DNA of 64,000 nt from Actinoallomurus iriomotensis (GTDB taxonomy: Bacteria > Actinomycetota > Actinomycetes > Streptosporangiales > Streptosporangiaceae). The DNA is taken from assembly GCF_030269445.1 (NCBI RefSeq), contig NZ_BSTJ01000017.1, positions 62,001 to 126,000 of the forward strand, read 5' to 3'. Shown in pieces: positions 59,052 to 64,000 of this stretch. Both the position numbers and the translations under genes were made by a program. The notes under the pieces were generated by a model. That model was not told the DNA's origin and did not search any database. It saw nothing but the letters and a program-made list of their open reading frames with translations. Numbering within the stretch: position 1 is the stretch's first letter; every line of letters begins with the position of its first letter.

Positions 59052-59896
59052 AGGTACGAGGGTCCGTCGACCCGGCCGCGGAACGTCCACCACACCCATG
59101 CCTGCGCGGCGACCAGCAGCGGCAGCATCACGAACGCCACGGTCACGGTCAGCCCGGCGTCCTCGGCGGCGGTGGCGTCCGGGAGGTTCACCGCCGCGAG
59201 CAGCGGCACGACGAGGATGGCGAGCCCGGAGGACGCCAGCGCCGCGCCGTACCGCCGGGCGCCCAGCGCGGCCCACGCGAGCACTAGAAGCAGGGCGAGC
59301 CCGGCGGCGTACGGTGCGGTTCGCCCGAGGTGGCCGGCCCCGGCGCCGAGCGCGCACGGCACCCCGGTCACCAGCGCGACGGGCGCGAGCCGGCGGGCGA
59401 GCGGCGTGTGCGTGCCGAGCCGCAGTGCCGCGAAGACCGCCCCGTGCAGCGCGAACACCCCGCACGACGTCACCGCGAACAGCGGCGCGCCGCCGCCCAT
59501 CAGCAGCCCGACCGCGACGCCCCACGATGCCGCGACCGCCCAGCTGCCCGCCACGGTCGCCCCGTCCCAGAACGTGCGCCAGACCGCGCCGTCGCCCCGG
59601 CCGCGCAGCCACAGGCCCATGTCGCGGACGATCCAGGCGGCGATCAGCACGACGAGCGCGCCCCAGATCCGGCCGAACACCTCGGCCTCCAGGCCCGGGA
59701 ACAGCGCGGTCAGCAGACCGCCCGTGGCGACCAGCCACACCTCGTTGCCGAGGAAGAACGGCGCGATCGCCGCGAGCGTCAGCCGCCGGTCGCGGCCGAG
59801 GAAGGGCAGCAGCATGCCGACGCCGATGTCGGCGCCGCCCAGGACGAAGTAGCCGACGCCGAAGAGGCCGAGCAGCGCGTACGCGAGGGTGTCCAC
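59048..59896 (-). CDS. cydB: cytochrome bd ubiquinol/menaquinol oxidase subunit II
   Basis: 282 aa from a GTG at 59896. Eight membrane helices with the CydB start FGVGYFVLGGADIGVGMLLP and IAPFFLGNEVWLVATGGLLT, then AWIVRDMGLWLRGR. Shorter than E. coli CydB (379) because periplasmic loops are reduced. Structural partner of CydA in the bd oxidase. Starts 12 bp after cydA. Confidence 0.92.
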   Translation of the reverse strand: MDTLAYALLGLFGVGYFVLGGADIGVGMLLPFLGRDRRLTLAAIAPFFLGNEVWLVATGGLLTALFPGLEAEVFGRIWGALVVLIAAWIVRDMGLWLRGRGDGAVWRTFWDGATVAGSWAVAASWGVAVGLLMGGGAPLFAVTSCGVFALHGAVFAALRLGTHTPLARRLAPVALVTGVPCALGAGAGHLGRTAPYAAGLALLLVLAWAALGARRYGAALASSGLAILVVPLLAAVNLPDATAAEDAGLTVTVAFVMLPLLVAAQAWVWWTFRGRVDGPSYL

Positions 59897-59908
59897 GGAA
59901 GAAGCTCC

Positions 59909-61090
59909 TCAGAAGGAGGGAACGGGCTCGAGGCTCTCGGCGGGCGCCGGGCGGCCGAGCGCGGCCGCGTCCGGTCCCCGCCGGGCGAACCGCCGCAGCA
60001 GGACGATGTTCACGACCGCCAGGACGGCGAACAGCGCGCTGACGCCGACCGTCGTGGCGAGCATCGCGCCGTGCCCCATCGGCCGTACGGCGTCCTCGGT
60101 GCGCAGCACCCCCTGGATCAGCCAGGGCTGCCGGCCGCCCTCGCGGTAGATCCAGCCGAACATCATGGCGGCGTACGGCACCGGCAGGGTGATCATCACC
60201 GTGCGCAGGAAGGCCCGCCCGCGCAGCAGCCAGCCGGTGAACGGCAGCTTGACCATCGCGGCGACCGCGACACCGAACATCCACAGCCAGGCCGCCATCA
60301 TCAGCTCGCTCGCGATCCCGCTGAGCACGGACTTGCCGTCCCCGTCCGGGATGATCGAGAACTGCAGGCCGCCGAACACGGCCGACGGCACCACGGCGAC
60401 GACGGCCGAAACGAGGCCGATCCGCAGCGAGCGCCGGAAGAACTCCAGGTCCACCGGCTCGCCGATACGGGCGCGCCGCAGGTGCCAGGCGCTGACCCCG
60501 GCCATGAAGAACCCGGCGACCAGGAACGCCCCGGCGGTGACGTGCGCGAGCGGCAGCAGCGCGGCGGAGTTGGTGAACAGGTCGGCCGCGCTGTGGACGC
60601 GCAGCTCGTCGCCCACGCGGAGGAAGCCGACGGGACGCCGCATGAAGCCGTTCGCGACCAGGACGAAGTAGGCCGAGACGTACGCGGTCAGCGTCACGAC
60701 CCAGATCACCGCGAGGTGCGCGTAGCGGTTCAGCCGGTCCCAGCCGAAGATCCACAGCCCGAGGAACGTGGCCTCGACGAAGAACGCGACGAGCGTCTCC
60801 AACGCGAGCGGCGCCCCGAACACGTCCTGCGCGTGATCGGTCAGACCCGGCCAGTTCAGCCCGAACTGGAACTCCATGAGCAGCCCGGTCACGATCCCGA
60901 CCGCGTAGTTGATCACGTACAGCTGGCCCCAGTAGCGCACCATCCGCAGCCTCACCGGGTCGCCGGTGACGACCGCCCGCGTCTGCGTGATCGCGACGAG
61001 CGCGGCGAGCCCCAGCGTCAGCGAGACGAACAGGAAGTGGGTGCCCGCCGTGATCGCGAACAACAGCCGGGCGAGCGACAGTGTGCTCAA
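59909..61090 (-). CDS. cydA: cytochrome bd oxidase subunit I
   Basis: 393 aa from a TTG at 61090, 6 nt after GGAGGG. Haem ligands and proton-path residues are in place: His18 (E. coli His19), Glu98 and Glu106 (Glu99, Glu107) and His183 (His186). The sequence NYAVGIVTGLLMEFQFGLNW is diagnostic. The Q-loop after helix 5 is short, as in most Gram-positive CydA. High-affinity terminal oxidase taking electrons from menaquinol and reducing oxygen without proton pumping. First gene of cydABDC. Confidence 0.95.
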   Translation of the reverse strand: MSTLSLARLLFAITAGTHFLFVSLTLGLAALVAITQTRAVVTGDPVRLRMVRYWGQLYVINYAVGIVTGLLMEFQFGLNWPGLTDHAQDVFGAPLALETLVAFFVEATFLGLWIFGWDRLNRYAHLAVIWVVTLTAYVSAYFVLVANGFMRRPVGFLRVGDELRVHSAADLFTNSAALLPLAHVTAGAFLVAGFFMAGVSAWHLRRARIGEPVDLEFFRRSLRIGLVSAVVAVVPSAVFGGLQFSIIPDGDGKSVLSGIASELMMAAWLWMFGVAVAAMVKLPFTGWLLRGRAFLRTVMITLPVPYAAMMFGWIYREGGRQPWLIQGVLRTEDAVRPMGHGAMLATTVGVSALFAVLAVVNIVLLRRFARRGPDAAALGRPAPAESLEPVPSF

Positions 61091-61220
61091 CGGAAGCCCT
61101 CCAGGTCGAGTGCGGCCAGGCGACACCGGCCGGTCTCACTCAACCGGAGGAACCCCCGCGAACGCGTCCGGCTGCGCGCTACATGCCACGTACATCCGGA
61201 GATGCAGGGGAGGTGGCGGC

Positions 61221-61238
61221 GTACATCGCGGAATGTAC
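61221..61238. promoter_or_regulatory. GTACAT-N6-ATGTAC palindrome upstream of cydA
   Basis: Perfect 6-bp arms around CGCGGA, about 131 nt upstream of the cydA TTG, in the 272-bp spacer between cydA and the secreted-protein gene. It does not match the Rex consensus TGTGAA-N3-TTCACA. Could serve either divergent gene. Confidence 0.4.
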
Positions 61239-61296
61239 GAGCCTCTCAGCCCGCCCGGCCGGACCGTCCGACGCGTGATATTCGGCGCCGACGACG

Positions 61297-61347
61297 TTGA
61301 CAGGGAGTCTCGAGGTGCTATTCACTACGAGTATACATTCAGTGAAT
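61297..61347 (+). promoter_or_regulatory. promoter region with an ATTCACT/AGTGAAT repeat
   Basis: A consensus -35 TTGACA lies at 61297-61302, with TATTCA at 61319-61324 as a weak -10; a second -10-like TATACA is at 61332. ATTCACT (61320-61326) and AGTGAAT (61341-61347) are perfect inverted arms around the latter, so a repressor could sit on the start site of the secreted-protein gene at 61363. Confidence 0.45.
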
Positions 61348-61362
61348 AGAAGGGATTTCGTC

Positions 61363-61803
61363 ATGCAACGTCGATCTCTCGGAGTCCTGCTCGGCTCGGG
61401 CGCGGCCGTGCTGGCCGCCGCTGTCACGACGGGCGTCTGGACCCACGAGGCCTCGGCCGGCACCCCAGCGCTCAAGACGAGTCGGACCGCGTCGCACTGG
61501 TTCAACCAGATCGAGCCGGCCAAGGGCCAGATCGTGTTCCTGCGCAACGGCTCCACGCCGTCCTCGGCCGGTCGATACCAGATCGCCGTCCGGGTGACCT
61601 CCAAGCACCACGGCCTGTCCTGCTTTGCCGAACAGCGCGACGGCGTCGACCTCGGCCGGTCTCGCACCATCGCCGCCGGAGACACCGCACCGGTCATCCT
61701 CGCCACGGCCGTGCCGGCCGGCACGCAGTACAACTTGATCTGCAATGGCACGGCACAAAGCCGGCAGGTGCTGAACGGCACGATCACCGAGACCTCCCGA
61801 TGA
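61363..61803 (+). CDS. small secreted protein of unknown function
   Basis: 146 aa, ATG at 61363 after GAAGGGA. The N-terminus MQRRSLGVLLGSGAAVLAAA has paired Arg and a hydrophobic core ending near ASAG, a Sec or weakly Tat-like signal. The mature 115 residues are beta-rich with two Cys (GLSCFAEQ, LICNGT) that could pair. No family recognised. Divergent from cydA. Confidence 0.68.
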   Translation: MQRRSLGVLLGSGAAVLAAAVTTGVWTHEASAGTPALKTSRTASHWFNQIEPAKGQIVFLRNGSTPSSAGRYQIAVRVTSKHHGLSCFAEQRDGVDLGRSRTIAAGDTAPVILATAVPAGTQYNLICNGTAQSRQVLNGTITETSR

Positions 61804-61844
61804 CCCTCGGGCGCCAAGGACCTCTGTTCCCGGCTTGACGTCAT

Positions 61845-61989
61845 AACCGGCGGATTCAACCGGTCGTCGCGACATCGGTGGTCAGCTGGTTGTGGTGAGG
61901 AATTCAGCGATGCGCTCAGCCGGCGTTCGCCAGCCGAGCGTTTCGCGTTGTCTGGAGTCGAGTTCGGAGGCGACGGCGTCCAGGGAACC
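61845..61989 (-). mobile_element. end fragment of an IS30-family element
   Basis: The minus strand reads LDAVASELDSRQRETLGWRT then PAERIAEFLTTTS and stop (61882-61983), the exact C-terminus of IS30-type transposases (usually LNDRPRKTLGWKTPAE). Beyond the stop comes GTCGCGACGACCGGTTGAAT, similar to IS30-group terminal repeats. The rest of the element is gone. Confidence 0.65.
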
Positions 61990-62012
61990 GGAGGTCTCGG
62001 TCACCCGGGGGC

Positions 62013-62052
62013 CGCACCGGCCGGGATCGACCCTGGGCCGCCGGCCGGTGCG
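62013..62052 (-). terminator. hairpin terminator of the ABC permease operon
   Basis: CGCACCGGCCGG at 62013-62024 pairs perfectly with 62041-62052 around a 16-nt loop, 4 nt beyond the permease stop. GC-only stem, no T-tract. Confidence 0.65.
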
Positions 62053-62056
62053 CTGA

Positions 62057-63382
62057 TCATTCCGTGCGGAGGCGGCCGGGGGAGACCGCGCGTTGGAGCC
62101 GGCGCTGTGACGCCTTGGTGGTGAGCGTCGCCGCCAGCACGCCGAGGGCGGCCATGAGGACCGCATTCGTCACCGGCCACCACGCCCAGGTCTCGTTGTG
62201 CAGTCCCCCGGTATCGGTCAGGCCGAGGAGGCCGATCAGCGCCGCGACAGAGCAGGGCAGGACCGCGGCGATGATCCCCTGCCGCAGGAGAACACGGCGC
62301 AACTCGCCGTCGGCGACGCCGGTGGCTCGGAGTGTGGCCAGCACCGGGCCATGCTCCATGAGGTACTCGGCCTGGTGCACGAGAAGGGCGGCGGCCGTCA
62401 CGGCCATCGCCACAAGCAGCGCCAGGTCGACGAGGGTGAAGCTGGTCAGCCAGAACGGATCGAGCGTGTGCCGGTCGTCCATGATCCCCGCTTCGATCCA
62501 CCCGGTGCCGCTGCCGATGGCCACGGCCAGGCCGAGGACGGACATCGTGCGGCCCCACGGGCGGGCGTCGGTTTCCAGGGCGCGGGCCGCGAGCAGCGTT
62601 TCCGCCGATCGTGCTCGGCGCCCGGCGACCCGGGCGGACGCCCAGACCAGGAGGCTCGTGGAGAGCATCATCCCGACGGCGAACAATCCGGCGCCGAGCA
62701 GGAGGGAGTACGGGCGGTACGGGACCGGAAGACCGGCGAACCGGGCGACCATGGGGACGCAGCCCAGTACGGGAACCAGGAGCACACGCCGGCCGGGTCG
62801 CCGCCGGGTGGCACGGCGGGTCACGCCGAGCGGGCTGGTGACGACATGGCGCCCGGCGAGCAGGCCGGAGACGGCGGCGACGGCGATGACCAGCGCCATG
62901 GCGGCCAGGCCCAGGGCCGGCGGCACCCCGGCCGCCGTCGTCGGCAGGTGCAGCAGTAGCCCGCGGATCGACCATTCCAGTAGGACGTAGGCGATGGCGC
63001 CGCACACCGTGCCGAGCGCGGCGGAGCGGGTCGTCTCCAACGCACCGAGCAGCCTCACCTGCGCCGGTGTCGCCCCGGTAAGCCGAAGCGCGGCGAGCCG
63101 TCGCTCCCGGTCCGCCGAGGCCAGCCGCCCCGTCTGGTGGAGGAAGGCGGCGATCGGAAGGATCATCAGGCCGAACGCGAAGGCGGTGCCGGGACGCGTG
63201 CCCCGGTTGGCGATGGGGCCTAGCCGGTCGTCGAGTTGCCCGTGCAGGGCGAGCACGTTGGCCGCGCCGAACAGGAACCAGGTGGCGAGCGCCGCACCGA
63301 CGGCGACGAGCCGGGCGCGGGCGCGCTCGGCACGTGACCCGCCGCGTCCGAGCATTCCCGCGACCCGCAGCAAGGTCATCAC
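62057..63382 (-). CDS. FtsX/MacB-like ABC transporter permease
   Basis: 441 aa with eight or more membrane helices in two FtsX-like blocks. ERRLAALRLTGATPAQVRLL and GPVLATLRATGVADGELRRV are the cytoplasmic FtsX signature loops that engage the ATPase. Long extracellular loops are missing, as in actinobacterial antimicrobial-peptide or lipid exporters. The ATG overlaps the ATPase stop (ATGA), so the two form one transporter. Confidence 0.88.
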   Translation of the reverse strand: MMTLLRVAGMLGRGGSRAERARARLVAVGAALATWFLFGAANVLALHGQLDDRLGPIANRGTRPGTAFAFGLMILPIAAFLHQTGRLASADRERRLAALRLTGATPAQVRLLGALETTRSAALGTVCGAIAYVLLEWSIRGLLLHLPTTAAGVPPALGLAAMALVIAVAAVSGLLAGRHVVTSPLGVTRRATRRRPGRRVLLVPVLGCVPMVARFAGLPVPYRPYSLLLGAGLFAVGMMLSTSLLVWASARVAGRRARSAETLLAARALETDARPWGRTMSVLGLAVAIGSGTGWIEAGIMDDRHTLDPFWLTSFTLVDLALLVAMAVTAAALLVHQAEYLMEHGPVLATLRATGVADGELRRVLLRQGIIAAVLPCSVAALIGLLGLTDTGGLHNETWAWWPVTNAVLMAALGVLAATLTTKASQRRLQRAVSPGRLRTE

Positions 63383-64000
63383 GCGACCACCCCGGCAGCG
63401 GCCCCGTCGCGTACCACGATCTCCCGGTCCGCATGTGCGGCGACCTGATTGTCGTGGGTGACGAGTACGACCGTGGAGCCGTTCACCCGGGCGGCTTCCA
63501 GCAGCAGGCCCAGCACCTTTTCGCCGGCGAGGGAGTCCAGCGCTCCTGTCGGCTCGTCGGCGAAGACCACCTTCGGGCCGGTGACCAGGGCGCGAGCCAT
63601 CGCGACACGCTGGAGCTGGCCCCCGGACAGTTCCCCGGGCCGCGCGTCCGCGACGTCGAGCGCGTCCATCCGCTCCAGCCAGTCGCGGGCAACTGTCGCC
63701 GATTTCTCGCGACCGTCACCGTTGAACAGCAGCGGCAGCGCGACGTTCTCCACCGCGGTCAGCTCAGGGACGAGCCGGCCGAACTGGAACACGATGCCGA
63801 ACGCATCACGGCGGAGCCGTGTGCGCGCCGCCTCGTCGAGCGTGTCGATCCGTCGCCCGTCGTAGTGGACCTCGCCGGCCTCGGGGCACATGATCCCGCT
63901 GAGGCAGTGCAGCAGCGTCGACTTGCCCGAGCCGCTCGGCCCGGTGATCGCGACGACCTCGCCGGATTCGATCGCGACGGACACGCCGCGCAGGGCGTGC
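63379..64000 (-). CDS. LolD/MacB-like ABC ATPase, 5' end outside the window
   Basis: At least 207 codons; the frame is open through the right edge and continues as HALRGVSVAIESGE, so a few residues of the N-terminus are missing. Walker A is TGPSGSGKSTLLHCLSG, Q-loop VFQFGRLVPELTAVENVALP, signature LSGGQLQRVAMARALV and Walker B VVFADEPTGALDS with VTHD. Energises the FtsX-like permease encoded next to it. Confidence 0.9.
   Translation of the reverse strand, partial: HALRGVSVAIESGEVVAITGPSGSGKSTLLHCLSGIMCPEAGEVHYDGRRIDTLDEAARTRLRRDAFGIVFQFGRLVPELTAVENVALPLLFNGDGREKSATVARDWLERMDALDVADARPGELSGGQLQRVAMARALVTGPKVVFADEPTGALDSLAGEKVLGLLLEAARVNGSTVVLVTHDNQVAAHADREIVVRDGAAAGVVA

Noticed and set aside
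61297-61362. N-terminal extension of the small secreted protein to 61297
   Set aside because: The added residues precede the signal peptide and overlap the TTGACA and the inverted repeat; the ATG at 61363 has the ribosome-binding site.

Overview
The window is about 70% GC chromosomal DNA from a filamentous high-GC actinomycete. Supporting signs are the very high GC at third codon positions, frequent GTG and TTG starts, ATGA/GTGA overlaps inside operons, NarL-type two-component pairs, a SigE-like ECF factor, an XRE-DUF5753/DUF397 module, a BldC-like MerR protein and a furA-catalase pair. The gene content would suit the Streptosporangiales or Thermomonosporaceae, but no rRNA or marker gene fixes the genus. 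No tRNA, rRNA or CRISPR array was seen.

Layout. 0.1-5.8 kb: a short-chain reductase, MFS exporter and QueA-like operon on the minus strand, then a GAF histidine kinase/NarL regulator pair and a PP2C phosphatase. 6.0-14.6 kb: membrane proteins (DUF2752, and an RDD protein with a Gln/Gly/Tyr-rich head), a lone ABC ATPase, a TauE exporter, a divergent XRE/cupin pair, a small gene behind a possible LexA box, a secreted phytase-like esterase, a Rieske-DUF2231 membrane protein and a methyltransferase. 14.7-16.7 kb: furA-katA with a Fur box. 16.7-25.4 kb: general metabolism, namely a class V aminotransferase, CapA lipoprotein, cysteine hydrolase with a divergent AraC regulator, GH1 glucosidase with a divergent TetR-PhzF operon, polysaccharide deacetylase and BioY.

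25.5-32.6 kb is an accessory island. It holds a BldC-like/HATPase operon, an XRE-DUF5753 regulator with a cut-short DUF397 partner, an orphan Imm53 and two papain-fold (Tox-PL-type) toxin/Imm35 immunity pairs. The second toxin pair is AT-rich. Between and after the pairs lie a TetR fragment, a multiply frameshifted Mu/TniA-like transposase remnant and a hydratase fragment. 32.6-42.0 kb: a GNAT enzyme, a MarR-controlled DHA2 exporter fused to carboxypeptidase-regulatory repeats, a CYP102-like P450 heme domain without a reductase and with a divergent TetR, and a kinase/regulator/ABC-2 transporter operon. 42.1-43.6 kb: a TnpB gene with an in-frame amber codon, enclosed by 26-bp inverted repeats and sitting in a CTAG at the stop codon of its neighbour.

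43.6-48.3 kb: a SigE-type sigma factor with a membrane-anchored beta-propeller partner, a third NarL pair, and a two-hairpin RNA with C-rich loops that resembles the actinobacterial 6C sRNA. 48.3-55.8 kb: an RlpA-like protein, an HSL-family lipase with a diiron protein and ArsR regulator, a beta-hydroxyacid dehydrogenase/IclR pair, a secreted Pro-rich membrane-anchored protein and a zinc-ribbon protein. 55.8-61.1 kb: the cydABDC operon for cytochrome bd oxidase and its assembly exporter. 61.2-64.0 kb: a small secreted protein, an IS30 remnant and an FtsX/LolD-like ABC pair that runs off the right edge.

The genes describe a soil-type aerobe equipped for oxidative and microaerobic stress, drug or envelope stress, and kin or phage competition. 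The least ordinary parts are the TIR-bounded tnpB element, the 6C-like sRNA and the two-unit toxin/immunity array.
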